A stretch of 59,372 nucleotides of DNA from Romboutsia weinsteinii (GTDB lineage Bacteria; Bacillota; Clostridia; Peptostreptococcales; Peptostreptococcaceae): positions 1-59,372 of the forward strand of contig NZ_NOJY02000020.1 of the NCBI RefSeq assembly GCF_002250835.2, given 5' to 3'. A model generated the notes under the pieces. It worked only from the letters and a program-made list of their open reading frames with translations. It had not been told where the DNA came from and did no database searches. Below, in pieces: positions 44,464-52,959 of this stretch (its first letter is position 1; each line of letters begins with the position of its first letter). Both the position numbers and the translations under genes were made by a program.

Positions 44464-45312
44464 TTCACATCCTTCACAAGTTGTATCTATTTGAATAACT
44501 GGATTTACTTTTGGATGTATCTTGTGGTCTTTAGTATTTGTCGTAGATGTCGAATTTAAACATTCTTCCGTCAATACCCTAGGAGCATTAGGATGTAATG
44601 TTATAGCTTTAGATGTATCTACTTTAGAAGGGTCTACAACCATATCTTCTGTAAGTAATCTATATTCTTGTCCATTTCTATATTGAGTAACTGACTTAGG
44701 TGATATTGTAGGGTCTATTATTTGTCCCCCATCACCTAAATTTGATATATCATAACACTTATATATGTTATAAAATGTTTTTGAAGATGATGATGCACCG
44801 AAAGCCTGATAACCAACTCCAAAAGTAACGTAGCTATTAATCATAGTGAATAAGTATTCATCAAATATTGTACCTACTGCTTCACTATATTCGCCATTTT
44901 TCAATCTTGTCTCACACACTTCATCACCATATCCATTAATAAATTTCTTTTTATAAATTATAATGTCTTTGTAGCTTGGTACTGTAAATCTTTTTATTTC
45001 TTTATTAAATACACCATTTATATATTCTAATTGTCTAATATTTCCACTTGGATTTAATTCCAGTACGTATATCTTATTTTCAGAAGTACTATATACAATT
45101 TTTGTACTATCTGAGTAATTTAAACATATACCATCTATACTATTATCAAGTTTCATATAGACAAGTTCATTTTGTTTTGTTGTATTATAATCTATCTTAT
45201 AACTCAAATAACCAAATGTACTTGTCGATACGGTTATCCCATGTGTAGGAATATTATTTGAAGTCATGACAATATCCTTTTGAATAATTTTTTTTCCTAA
45301 AATTTCACTCAT
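44446..45312 (-). CDS. Probable phage tail/receptor-binding protein
   Basis: 288 aa, no recognised catalytic motif. Beta-strand-rich, Ser/Thr/Tyr/Gly-rich sequence (I-T-V-S-T-S-T-F-G-Y-L-S-Y-K-I-D-Y) without signal peptide, ending in a Cys pair (C-E-G-C). It overlaps the stop codon of the BppU-type gene (TAATG), which is the usual arrangement of baseplate/fibre genes in Firmicute phages. Receptor binding or fibre structure is inferred from context and composition. Contains E-C-L-N-S-T-S-T-T-N near the end. Confidence 0.5.
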   Translation of the reverse strand: MSEILGKKIIQKDIVMTSNNIPTHGITVSTSTFGYLSYKIDYNTTKQNELVYMKLDNSIDGICLNYSDSTKIVYSTSENKIYVLELNPSGNIRQLEYINGVFNKEIKRFTVPSYKDIIIYKKKFINGYGDEVCETRLKNGEYSEAVGTIFDEYLFTMINSYVTFGVGYQAFGASSSSKTFYNIYKCYDISNLGDGGQIIDPTISPKSVTQYRNGQEYRLLTEDMVVDPSKVDTSKAITLHPNAPRVLTEECLNSTSTTNTKDHKIHPKVNPVIQIDTTCEGCEKIGRD

Positions 45313-46034
45313 TAGTTTGTACCTCCAATTTCTACATCCCTACAAATTGTATCTCCATTTTTGAATTTAGTACCACCAACTGGATTTTCGTAGAATGTCA
45401 TATAATTATGTGTATGTTCTTTATCTGCATAGTTTTCATGTTCATGCTCTGCCATTGCATATTCACTATGTTCATGGTTCTTTAAAGCATAATCGTCAGG
45501 ATTTATCCCTTGTGCTTCTTTGACTTTTTCATCAACTTCCTTAGATGTGTAATAATTTTCATCTAAATTATTTTGATAGTTCTTTTGTTTACTTAATATC
45601 TCTTGCATATAATTAAGCTTATTAGTTTTAGTTAAAGCTACCCCATCCATCGTACTTCTTACTAAATATCCAAATGAAGGAAACGTTAAAGTTCTACCTC
45701 CATACAAAGTTATTTGTACTAAGTGGCTACCTGCATTCTCAATACAATATGAAGGTAATGTTATTACTAATTTATTTCCATTATATACAAAGTTCTCGTT
45801 AGTAAGTTCTAACAACCATTTACCATAGTTGATACCTATGTATATACTATCGTAACTTGCTAAATTTATTGGAGCATTTGTAGTATCATTGTATAAGCCT
45901 ATCTCCATGATACAAGCCAATGTATCATTTTGGTAGAAATCCATATCTCTTGGAGGACAATGAAGTCCTCCATTATGCCTTATATTAAGGTCAAATTTAT
46001 ATTTCCTTTGTAAATCTAATTTTTTTGTTTCCAT
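45312..46034 (-). CDS. BppU_N (DUF2479)-type baseplate/tail-fibre protein
   Basis: 240 aa. Residues 10-125 resemble the BppU N-terminal domain that docks a fibre onto a baseplate (D-F-Y-Q-N-D-T-L-A-C-I-M-E-I; P-I-N-L-A-S-Y-D-S-I-Y-I; A-G-S-H-L-V-Q-I-T-L-Y-G-G-R-T-L-T-F-P-S-F). From about 175 come H-E-H-S-E-Y, H-E-H-E-N-Y and K-E-H-T-H-N repeats, His-x-His elements that bind metal ions in trimeric tail fibres. It lies in an operon with the small terminase and a further tail-like gene. It implies an adaptor that could attach to a helper phage baseplate. Confidence 0.75.
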   Translation of the reverse strand: METKKLDLQRKYKFDLNIRHNGGLHCPPRDMDFYQNDTLACIMEIGLYNDTTNAPINLASYDSIYIGINYGKWLLELTNENFVYNGNKLVITLPSYCIENAGSHLVQITLYGGRTLTFPSFGYLVRSTMDGVALTKTNKLNYMQEILSKQKNYQNNLDENYYTSKEVDEKVKEAQGINPDDYALKNHEHSEYAMAEHEHENYADKEHTHNYMTFYENPVGGTKFKNGDTICRDVEIGGTN

Positions 46035-46153
46035 TGTGCTTACCTATTCACAGACTTAAATCCTGTGTCCTTTCTTTTTTAATTTTTTGCATAAAAAATA
46101 GTCCTTAATTTCTTAAGCACTAAACCTTATCTTTTATAATTATTTATATATAT

Positions 46154-46642
46154 CTAACCCTTGCAACATTTAGATTTTAGTCTTCCTTCACGTTTCTTTA
46201 ATAGTTGTAAAAGTGGGTCATTTTCTTCTTCTTGTTTTTGCAAGTTTAATGCTACAAATTTTGCCCTTGTTGAAGGTGTCAAACCTAATTCATTATACAA
46301 ACGTGGCAAAGCATCACTAAATTGCTTCATCAATCTACCAATCTTTGTACGTTTTTGAAAATCCAACTCTTCATTAAACAACTGACCAAGTTCCTTATAG
46401 TTCGCATAAGTATTACTGAATTGTTCTAATACAAACCTATCAACATTTCCGAATGTTTGGGCTTCCTCAGCTTCCTTAACCAAGAACTTAAATATCTTCT
46501 TAGCTTCTTTTGTCATATATGTAGGGGGCTTAAGTTTATCGTTGTTCCCTCTTAGCCTTTTTTCTGTTTCTAATCTTCTTTCCTTTTCCTCTTTTGTCAA
46601 GTGTTTTCTTTGTAACTCAACTGGTACACTAGCTTTTGCCAT
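46154..46642 (-). CDS. P27-family small terminase subunit (TerS)
   Basis: 162 aa. P27 signatures are clear: L-T-K-E-E-K-E-R-R-L-E-T-E near residue 15, L-K-P-P-T-Y-M-T-K-E-A-K-K-I-F at about 37, D-R-F-V-L-E-Q-F-S at about 68, and the C-terminal G-L-T-P-S-T-R-A-K-F (about 119-128). TerS recognises the packaging site and recruits a large terminase for DNA packaging. No large subunit follows: the next genes are tail/fibre genes. A solitary TerS is what SaPI-type satellites use to redirect a helper's packaging motor. Start preceded by AAGGGTGAAAGG. Confidence 0.85.
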   Translation of the reverse strand: MAKASVPVELQRKHLTKEEKERRLETEKRLRGNNDKLKPPTYMTKEAKKIFKFLVKEAEEAQTFGNVDRFVLEQFSNTYANYKELGQLFNEELDFQKRTKIGRLMKQFSDALPRLYNELGLTPSTRAKFVALNLQKQEEENDPLLQLLKKREGRLKSKCCKG

Positions 46643-46886
46643 AACCTTTCACCCTTTCCTTTTCTGATAAAAATATCTCCATTGGGGAATTTTGTGTAAA
46701 TTGTCCTCCCCCTTGTCCTTTCATCCCCCTCGGTAAAAATTATTTTTAAGGGGGGCGGTATCCCTAGTAATTTCAATGCCTTCAATAGTCTTTCTTGTTT
46801 TCTATTTTAATTTTTAATTTATAAATTCCTTTCAATATTTCTTTATTTATTATAATTCATTGATTTAAAATCTATCAAAATATATA

Positions 46887-46923
46887 TAAAAAGTGCTAAA
46901 AACATACTATTTTTAGCACTTTT
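46887..46923. terminator. Intrinsic terminator of the HNH-like gene
   Basis: AAAAGTGCTAAAAA pairs with TTTTTAGCACTTTT around CATACTA, with T/A runs on both sides, 24 nt past the stop at 46947. Confidence 0.88.
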
Positions 46924-46946
46924 ATCTACATTTTTAATATATAATT

Positions 46947-47600
46947 TTATAAAAATAATCCTTTGTTTGTTCCACATACCCAATTTGTAGCTTTCTCATT
47001 ATCCAATATATCTTGCATAATCTCAGACTTTCTACCTTCATCTTTAATATTACATAACCCACTATTTATCTTCATTGGTATTATCTTGATAGTATCTTCA
47101 CTATATATCTTGCTCTTTGTACTATCCTTATCTAGTGCATATTTAATCCCTTTATAGTTTTCTATTATCTTACTTTGATATAATAAATCTCCATTATACA
47201 TTCCTGTAATATCATAAACAAAATTACTAAAACTATGCCATTCCTCACAAACAGTTACTCCCTTTGCACCATATAGATGATACTTATTATGTTTTGTATT
47301 ATAGCATCTATCTAATAATCTTAACCATGTAGTATATAATGGATGTCTACTATCACATCTTAATTTACTAAAATCTATGCCTTCTCCATGATATCCAATT
47401 CCTAAGACTGATTTTCTATATGGGTTCTTGACTTGCATTTGTCTTATACTCGATAGATGTGCTTCTCCAATATATTTATATAGGTCTAAAAATTTAATTA
47501 ATCTATAATTATAATCATTGCACTTTCCTATAATCTCAAATTTTTCCCCATGTTTATTTTCATGTATCGTTCCTATCCCATACTTTTCTGTTTTACTCAT
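46947..47600 (-). CDS. HNH-like phage endonuclease/DNA-binding protein
   Basis: 217 aa. The middle reads H-P-L-Y-T-T-W-L-R-L-L-D-R-C-Y-N-T-K-H and Y-G-A-K-G-V-T-V-C-E-E-W, followed later by A-L-D-K-D and I-I-P-M-K-I-N-S, matching the phage family with pattern HPLY-W-x-RCYN / YGGRGI-VC-EW / LDRID-N / CRW-T-x-N usually annotated as HNH or AP2-like homing endonuclease. The canonical C-R-W is altered here (I-K-I-I-P), so activity is uncertain. It overlaps the HTH gene by 8 nt, so it is cotranscribed. In satellites such a nuclease may assist packaging or compete with phage DNA. Confidence 0.65.
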   Translation of the reverse strand: MSKTEKYGIGTIHENKHGEKFEIIGKCNDYNYRLIKFLDLYKYIGEAHLSSIRQMQVKNPYRKSVLGIGYHGEGIDFSKLRCDSRHPLYTTWLRLLDRCYNTKHNKYHLYGAKGVTVCEEWHSFSNFVYDITGMYNGDLLYQSKIIENYKGIKYALDKDSTKSKIYSEDTIKIIPMKINSGLCNIKDEGRKSEIMQDILDNEKATNWVCGTNKGLFL

Positions 47601-47826
47601 ACTCTTTACCTTCCTTTTTTATCAATTCATTAAAATCACTAATACCTAATACTTTTGCTATTTCCCCTAAAGCATCTATTTTTGGATTACCTTCTCGCAA
47701 CCATCTATGTATACTTTCTTTGCTATATGAGGTATAATCTGCAAATTCTTTAACACCATCATCATAGTTACTTTTTATTTTTGCTTTAATTAAATCTGAA
47801 TTAATTCTATATTTACCTTTTGACAT
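47593..47826 (-). CDS. Cro/CI-type HTH regulator
   Basis: 77 aa, SD GGGAGG 4-5 nt upstream. A helix-turn-helix is visible at V-K-E-F-A-D-Y-T-S-Y-S-K-E-S-I-H-R-W-L-R-E-G (residues 25-46) and followed by a Cro/CI-like third and fourth helix (I-D-A-L-G-E-I-A-K-V-L-G-I-S). It directly follows a 25-bp imperfect palindrome (47840-47864), which suggests autoregulation. Cotranscribed with the HNH-like gene. Confidence 0.75.
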   Translation of the reverse strand: MSKGKYRINSDLIKAKIKSNYDDGVKEFADYTSYSKESIHRWLREGNPKIDALGEIAKVLGISDFNELIKKEGKEYE

Positions 47827-47839
47827 AAACCCTCCCTCT

Positions 47840-47864
47840 AGTGTTGAATGTTACATTTGACACT
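47840..47864. promoter_or_regulatory. Operator-like palindrome before the HTH gene
   Basis: Minus strand AGTGTCAAATGT-A-ACATTCAACACT: ten of twelve positions symmetric. It lies 14 bp before the HTH start; TAAAAT and TATATT boxes occur just upstream. An additional perfect 8-bp repeat, TTCCTCAC/GTGAGGAA (47884-47891, 47907-47914), lies 20 bp further. Confidence 0.6.
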
Positions 47865-48002
47865 ATTTTAATATAATTGCTATTTCCTCACCCAAATGAA
47901 CTAGGAGTGAGGAATAACATTAATAGAAATTGTAGAGATTAAATATCCCTACACCTCAATATCTTTTCCGATAGGTTTTTATAGGGTATATATTTCAATA
48001 AA

Positions 48003-48028
48003 AATAGTTACAATTTCGTAACTATTCT
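48003..48028 (-). terminator. Intrinsic terminator overlapping the end of the 170-aa gene
   Basis: AATAGTTAC pairs with GTAACTATT around GAAATT, followed by TTTATTG on the minus strand. Confidence 0.65.
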
Positions 48029-48534
48029 AATACATAATGAAGTTCATCTTTATGTACTGTAAATCCTAATTCGTATGCTATCCTTAGTAAAGAAATATAG
48101 CCTTTTCTACTCACTTCTCGCTTTGGATTGCCTAGACAATATACCGAACTTGCTTTATCTAAACCTAGTATCCACATCAAATCATCTACCGTATATTGCT
48201 TCGATTTCTTGATGAATAAATATAATTCTCTAGTATTGTGCATTCTCTTAGGCTCTTTTGCTCTACCTATCTTAATACATTTCTCTATCTCATATATTTC
48301 TTTAATATAAGCTAAAGTATCTGTTGGAATAGGCTCTAATCTAACTTCTCCATCTTTAATTATGATTAAATTTCCATCATAAATACTTTTATCAAATTCA
48401 AATAATATATCAAAATCTTCTATATATCTTTTACTGTTCTTAGCCCATTGCTTTATAATTTCCAATGGATACCTGTCCTTTCTACTTGTTGCAATTCTAT
48501 ATCTTGAACCTCTAATCCCCCCAATTGATGCCAT
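48022..48534 (-). CDS. Putative HTH-containing element protein
   Basis: 170 aa, SD GGAGATAG 4-8 nt upstream. Not recognised as a family. The C-terminal 65 residues (Y-T-V-D-D-L-M-W-I-L-G-L-D-K-A-S-S-V-Y-C-L-G ... G-Y-I-S-L-L-R-I-A-Y-E-L-G-F) have the helix pattern of a Cro/CI HTH with the W/S-recognition helix, so DNA binding is likely. The N-terminal part is basic (G-I-R-G-S-R-Y-R-I-A-T-S-R-K-D-R). It lies 11 nt after the 185-aa gene; the two are cotranscribed and may form a regulatory pair. Confidence 0.5.
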   Translation of the reverse strand: MASIGGIRGSRYRIATSRKDRYPLEIIKQWAKNSKRYIEDFDILFEFDKSIYDGNLIIIKDGEVRLEPIPTDTLAYIKEIYEIEKCIKIGRAKEPKRMHNTRELYLFIKKSKQYTVDDLMWILGLDKASSVYCLGNPKREVSRKGYISLLRIAYELGFTVHKDELHYVLE

Positions 48535-48545
48535 CTAACTATCTC

Positions 48546-49103
48546 CTAATCTATGCACCTATTCGGACATTTCCCCTTGTAACACTTCTTGCACAAATCT
48601 TCAAAATTGCAATTTTTAGGTATTTCAATATAATACAATCCATCTTTAGCCTTCTCAAAGAATACAATTTCCATAAATCTCAACCAACTGAATAAATAAG
48701 ATTTCCCTTTATTTCGATAATTTACGTTATCTCTTTTATATGTAAGTCTTATAATTTGCAATAATTTATATTGCTCTTTTTCCCCAAGTTCCCTACCAAA
48801 GAAACCATGCTCTACCATCAACCTTAAAACTTCTTCTTTGCATTTGCTATCATTTCCATAAAGTTTATTCTTAATTGGAATTGTTCTTTTCCCAAAATCA
48901 CTTCTTATTCTATCTAGTTCGGATGTATCCTTACCTTCATTATGTAAAATTCTTGAAGCCATTAACAACCCATTTATAATAAGTTCATTATCTTCCATAT
49001 CCTTTATCAATTCTGAATTAGAGTTTATTAAACTTAAGTCATACCCTAGCCCTATTAACTCTATATTTACTTGTGTTTTTACTTCTGACATTTTCTTCAC
49101 CAT
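48546..49103 (-). CDS. Unknown element protein with C-terminal Cys cluster
   Basis: 185 aa; an internal ATG at 49091 is an alternative start because no SD stands clearly before 49103. Mostly helical and charged. The last 20 residues carry N-C-N-F-E-D-L-C-K-K-C-Y-K-G-K-C-P-N-R-C, five Cys with C-x2-C-x4-C-x3-C spacing, which would suit zinc or an Fe-S cluster. Otherwise unrecognised. It precedes the 170-aa HTH-like gene by 11 nt. Confidence 0.5.
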   Translation of the reverse strand: MVKKMSEVKTQVNIELIGLGYDLSLINSNSELIKDMEDNELIINGLLMASRILHNEGKDTSELDRIRSDFGKRTIPIKNKLYGNDSKCKEEVLRLMVEHGFFGRELGEKEQYKLLQIIRLTYKRDNVNYRNKGKSYLFSWLRFMEIVFFEKAKDGLYYIEIPKNCNFEDLCKKCYKGKCPNRCID

Positions 49104-49159
49104 ATCTACTGGGAATTCTATTCCCGTAGCCTTTCCTTTATATTTTAAAAATCTAAGTT

Positions 49160-49339
49160 TTATTCAACTATTAATTTAAGTAATTCATTGTGCATTTCTA
49201 TTACAAGATTATCTAATATTCTTTCTTTAGATTTACCTACTGCATAATTTGTTATAGCCGTACCATGAACACCTAAAGCATCTGCTATTACTTTCTTTTT
49301 TACTCCAAGTTTTATTAATGTATCAATTTTATTTTTCAT
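49160..49339 (-). CDS. Small HTH protein
   Basis: 59 aa, GGAG 8 nt before ATG. The chain is nearly all a helix-turn-helix: D-T-L-I-K-L-G-V-K-K-K-V-I-A-D-A-L-G-V-H-G-T-A-I-T-N-Y-A-V-G-K-S-K (residues 6-37). It resembles phage Cro- or excisionase-sized regulators. It begins 12 nt after the stop of the 347-aa gene, so both are likely cotranscribed. Confidence 0.6.
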   Translation of the reverse strand: MKNKIDTLIKLGVKKKVIADALGVHGTAITNYAVGKSKERILDNLVIEMHNELLKLIVE

Positions 49340-49351
49340 AATAATATGCTC

Positions 49352-50395
49352 CTAATCTACTTCAATATTTAATATTAATGGTATTTCAAAATTCTCTAAA
49401 TCTACTTCTTCATCTATTTCTGTATATGTTGCTTCTATGTAATCTTCTTCATTTAACATATTAGATACCATCTTTTTACATTTTTCTATTGCTTCATTGG
49501 TTGCTTTTTTTGTTAGCTTATCTGCTAATGTTCTAATCCTATATTCTTCTGTATAATCCTCTATCTCAATTACATCATCAGAATTATATCCAAAAACTTC
49601 GATTATCTTAAATTCACCTCTGATGATACGTAATACCTCATAAGCATCAGCATCTAAATCTACTTCTGAACATTTAAACATAATATATCCATCATAGTCT
49701 TTTATAAGCTTATTATGTTTAAATACATTCATTATTAGCATTATCACATCTTCCTTTGTCCTATATTTTGCTTTCCCAACAGTTAAGTCAATATATTCAT
49801 CTTCTTGTAAATATTCAGAGCCAATTTTACCCTCACCTAACCACAAGGCTTGTCCATCTACAATAGGTATATCGCTATCATTTACTAATAATGATATTGA
49901 TTTCTTTTCTGTTTCACCTTCTAGTAAGAAACTAAAACCTATAACCCTTTCTTGGCATCCTTCCTTTTCTAATTTTGAATTAAGTTCTTCATATTTTTCT
50001 TCAATATTTTTATCATACTTTTTAAACTTTATTTCTTTTTTCATTTCTGCATCAGTATATTCTAAAGATTTATGTACCATATCTTCATTGATACTACTAT
50101 CCATTTTTGTTAGTAGATTTACAAAACTGTTTGCACTAAGACTTGTCTTAAAAGTTTCTACTCTATCCTTAATTTTAGTTTCCATGACAACAACCGAACC
50201 ATCTATTTCTAACATACTAACTTCACTCTCTCTTATATATAAAGAGTTTCCGTATCCTTTTAATTTACTTACTTTTATACCACTCTCTTTAATAGCCTTT
50301 TTTATTTTGTAAATGCTATACTTGTTACCGTACACATGAACTAAGTCATTTACTTTATAATAAACTTGTCCATCATATATCAATCTATTTATCAT
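49352..50395 (-). CDS. Unknown element protein with N-terminal DNA-binding-like module
   Basis: 347 aa, acidic. The first 65 residues (Y-Y-K-V-N-D-L-V-H-V-Y-G-N-K-Y-S-I-Y-K-I-K-K-A-I ... Y-I-R-E-S-E-V-S-M-L) look like a MerR/excisionase-type winged HTH that reads a helix-turn-helix then a strand. The remaining 280 residues are not recognised (V-V-M-E-T-K-I; F-L-L-E-G-E-T-E-K-K-S; C-terminal acidic stretch). It could be an anti-repressor or replication regulator. It precedes the small HTH gene. No cofactor motif is seen. Confidence 0.45.
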   Translation of the reverse strand: MINRLIYDGQVYYKVNDLVHVYGNKYSIYKIKKAIKESGIKVSKLKGYGNSLYIRESEVSMLEIDGSVVVMETKIKDRVETFKTSLSANSFVNLLTKMDSSINEDMVHKSLEYTDAEMKKEIKFKKYDKNIEEKYEELNSKLEKEGCQERVIGFSFLLEGETEKKSISLLVNDSDIPIVDGQALWLGEGKIGSEYLQEDEYIDLTVGKAKYRTKEDVIMLIMNVFKHNKLIKDYDGYIMFKCSEVDLDADAYEVLRIIRGEFKIIEVFGYNSDDVIEIEDYTEEYRIRTLADKLTKKATNEAIEKCKKMVSNMLNEEDYIEATYTEIDEEVDLENFEIPLILNIEVD

Positions 50396-50511
50396 AATTA
50401 ATTTACCGTCCTTTTAATTTATTTTTCTTTATAAATTTTATCTTACATATATATTATATATTTCCTGCACGAAATCGTAACACAATATTTCAAATATTCT
50501 GATATTTTGTA

Positions 50512-50545
50512 TAAAAAAAGAAAGTCCCTTTAAGACCTTCTCTTT
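50512..50545 (-). terminator. Intrinsic terminator after the 436-aa HEPN-like gene
   Basis: AGAAGGTC pairs with GACTTTCT (one G-U) around TTAAAGG, followed by a run of T on the minus strand, 70 nt past the stop at 50615. Confidence 0.65.
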
Positions 50546-50614
50546 AAAACTAAAATTTTATCTAAATTCAATATTCTACTAAAAACTAACACACATATAT
50601 ATTAAAATGCTTTT

Positions 50615-51925
50615 TTAAAGTTTATCTTTTTTATTAGATATATTTAAGAATTCATTAGTTTTTTCTTTATCAAACGTTTCATCGAACACTTTAAATAAAT
50701 TTTCCTGGAATACACTAATTAACCTCTCAATTATATAATCTAAAGTAAATATTTTTTTCAAAATGCACATACCTTGATTTGGACACTCACTGCATATTTG
50801 CCTACCATGTAAAACGGGATTACGTTCTTCATACAATTCATTGCAAAATTCTTTTAAAAAATCATTGTCTAGATATTCTTTTGCATAAGTACGCTCCAAA
50901 ATATCCCTAATTCTTTTGCTTTCAAAATTACAATCTTTGTTACAATCATATATTTCAGTGTCTGATATATATATTTTTTTTGTCTTGTGAACTTCATTAA
51001 CTAATTCCCATAATATTCCTTCTATGACAGAAAAAATAATAATTAATGCACTATCAAATCTTTTTTCATTAATATTTGCAAATATATCTTTAATCAAATG
51101 AACTCTTTTTCTAATTGAAATCAGTGGAACATTCATATTTTCATTAATATTATTAACGGCATGACCATATTGCTTTTTCCAAGTTTCTGTATTAGTATGG
51201 TTATTAATAAACTCTTTATAATCAGATACAGTTAGTTTTCTATGCCAATACCAATTACAAGGTATCTCTTTATTGTCCTTTAAAACATCATTCAAAGATA
51301 GTGGCATTAAAAAATTAGGATAACATACAGCATATGAAATAGTATCAATCAGATGTGAGTTACATTTTAAAACTTCACAAGAAAACACACTAATATCTAA
51401 AATATCTATTAATATTCTAAATTGTTGTGTGTATTTCTCAATTTTTTCGTATTTGTTCGGATTTGACTCATAATGCTCCCTTATTATCCTTTTAACAGTT
51501 TCATCTTTTCCCCTTTGTTTTAGATTAATTACTTGTTCTTTTTTTTTCTTAGGAAGCTTACTCTGTATATATTCTCTTATTTCTTTCTCATGTTCATCAA
51601 CCAGACATGATACATTTTTACTATAAATGTTCGTAACTTTTGATATCAAATCATTGTTTCCATCTTTTATTTTAGTGAATATATCTAATACATTTTGAAA
51701 ATCTGCTTCATTCCTTATTAATTCAATATCTTCTTCTGATATATTAGTTAATAACAGTGCCTGTTGCATAAAATCTATGTCATTTTGGGGTAATTTCTCG
51801 ATAGTATATTGCTTATTTTTTTCATTCATCCATAACGGTAAAAAATAATTAATTTGTTCGTCCAGTAGTTCCTTCTCTTTTGGGTTGTTCTCTAAATGTT
51901 CCACAATATTTTCTCTTGTTATCAT
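50615..51925 (-). CDS. Large HEPN-like protein, candidate anti-phage factor
   Basis: 436 aa, SD GGAGGGG 6 nt upstream. The first 300 residues are charged and helical without a recognised domain. Near the C terminus, E-E-R-N-P-V-L-H-G-R gives R368-x4-H373, the catalytic R-x4-6-H motif of HEPN ribonucleases, following a helix (I-I-I-F-S-V-I-E-G-I-L-W-E-L-V) as in abortive-infection HEPN folds. Two Cys groups (C-N-K-D-C at about 328; C-S-E-C-P-N-Q-G-M-C at about 378-387) could bind a metal. Gene neighbours include two other R-x(4-6)-H proteins. Nuclease activity and defence role are inferred. Confidence 0.55.
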   Translation of the reverse strand: MITRENIVEHLENNPKEKELLDEQINYFLPLWMNEKNKQYTIEKLPQNDIDFMQQALLLTNISEEDIELIRNEADFQNVLDIFTKIKDGNNDLISKVTNIYSKNVSCLVDEHEKEIREYIQSKLPKKKKEQVINLKQRGKDETVKRIIREHYESNPNKYEKIEKYTQQFRILIDILDISVFSCEVLKCNSHLIDTISYAVCYPNFLMPLSLNDVLKDNKEIPCNWYWHRKLTVSDYKEFINNHTNTETWKKQYGHAVNNINENMNVPLISIRKRVHLIKDIFANINEKRFDSALIIIFSVIEGILWELVNEVHKTKKIYISDTEIYDCNKDCNFESKRIRDILERTYAKEYLDNDFLKEFCNELYEERNPVLHGRQICSECPNQGMCILKKIFTLDYIIERLISVFQENLFKVFDETFDKEKTNEFLNISNKKDKL

Positions 51926-52086
51926 ATATTCCCCTCCGTTTTTTATAGTTCATATTATAGTATAAATATAATTTATTTATAATTCATCATTCTAATTTTA
52001 TATGAAATTATACTTTTTCTCATACCTATAAAATTAAAGTACAAAACCTTATTTCTAAAACTACCTACTATTCTAAAATTATCATT

Positions 52087-52866
52087 TTATTTATCATCTT
52101 CTTCATCTTCTTCATCTTCATATTCCTTCAATAATTCATTGTAATACTTAGATGGGTCATAAAAGTCCCTTATATTTTCATACAAGTTCCATATATGGAC
52201 ACCAAACAATTCTAATAAATTTTCTATTTTATCTGAGGTATATTCTATTTCATCCCCTATCTTTATATCAGGGTATATTTTAGATAAATCTTTAATAGCT
52301 CTTTTATTAACTACACCGTTAAAATGTACCAATAAGTTTCTTTCTATTCTAAATGTATTTGCTTCATCTATGAATTTCTTATCTATCTCAAACTCATAGT
52401 GTGTCTTACATATTTTGTTTATTTCTTTTAATTTAGAACTAATCCCCGTTAATGCTTGGTCTAATATATTATCTACAAATAATTCTGTTATATCATTTTT
52501 ATCTTCACAATTAATAGCATCTTCAAACTCTAACCTTATTTTACTATTTGCAACAACTGAGCTATTATACATACAAATAGTTTTATAGACCCTACCCAAA
52601 CATTCATCTACAACAATATAGAAGTTTAAGTAAATCATTCTTAGAAATTTTTCTTCCATATTGAAGTTTAATTTTTCTATACGTTCTTCAAGATAGGTTT
52701 TATAATCATTATTACTTTCTATTTCAAGTTTAGGCTTATTTTTTAACATCATAGTAAATATATGTATTTCTGAACCTAACCACTCCGATGCTTTCATTAT
52801 GTCGTGGTCTGTTCCCCAATCATAAAAATCATCTCTATCAAAATATTTTCTTTTGTTATTTTCCAA
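52087..52866 (-). CDS. HEPN-like protein, candidate anti-phage factor
   Basis: 259 aa from the TTG at 52866, chosen because GGAGGG lies 7 nt upstream; the ATG at 52893 has no SD. Helical throughout. F-R-I-E-R-N-L-L-V-H-F-N-G gives R176-x4-H181, the HEPN catalytic pattern in the typical R-N-x-x-x-H form, after a Tyr/Cys-containing helix. The C-terminal tail is extremely acidic (D-E-E-D-E-E-D-D-K). It may be an RNase of a toxin or abortive system; no obvious antitoxin (MNT nucleotidyltransferase) is adjacent. Starts from a promoter region shared with the plus-strand gene at 52960. Confidence 0.5.
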   Translation of the reverse strand: MENNKRKYFDRDDFYDWGTDHDIMKASEWLGSEIHIFTMMLKNKPKLEIESNNDYKTYLEERIEKLNFNMEEKFLRMIYLNFYIVVDECLGRVYKTICMYNSSVVANSKIRLEFEDAINCEDKNDITELFVDNILDQALTGISSKLKEINKICKTHYEFEIDKKFIDEANTFRIERNLLVHFNGVVNKRAIKDLSKIYPDIKIGDEIEYTSDKIENLLELFGVHIWNLYENIRDFYDPSKYYNELLKEYEDEEDEEDDK

Positions 52867-52899
52867 TATACATCCCTCCACAAACATAATCACTTATAT

Positions 52900-52918
52900 T
52901 ATACCAAAATATGGTATA
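52900..52918. promoter_or_regulatory. Symmetric divergent promoter core (overlapping extended -10s)
   Basis: TATACCA-AAATA-TGGTATA is a perfect 7-bp inverted repeat. It contains TGGTATAAT reading left and TGGTATATT reading right, both TG-extended -10 elements, so the two divergent promoters overlap face to back. It may also be an operator. Confidence 0.55.
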
Positions 52919-52959
52919 TTATTATAAGTATATATTTTATCAAAAGGGGATTATAAGAT

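Noticed and set aside
46597..46785. 62-codon frame overlapping the TerS start (M-K-A-L-K-L-L-G-I-P-P-P)
   Set aside because: Starts with TTG without a convincing SD; codon pattern is plausible but there is no independent support.
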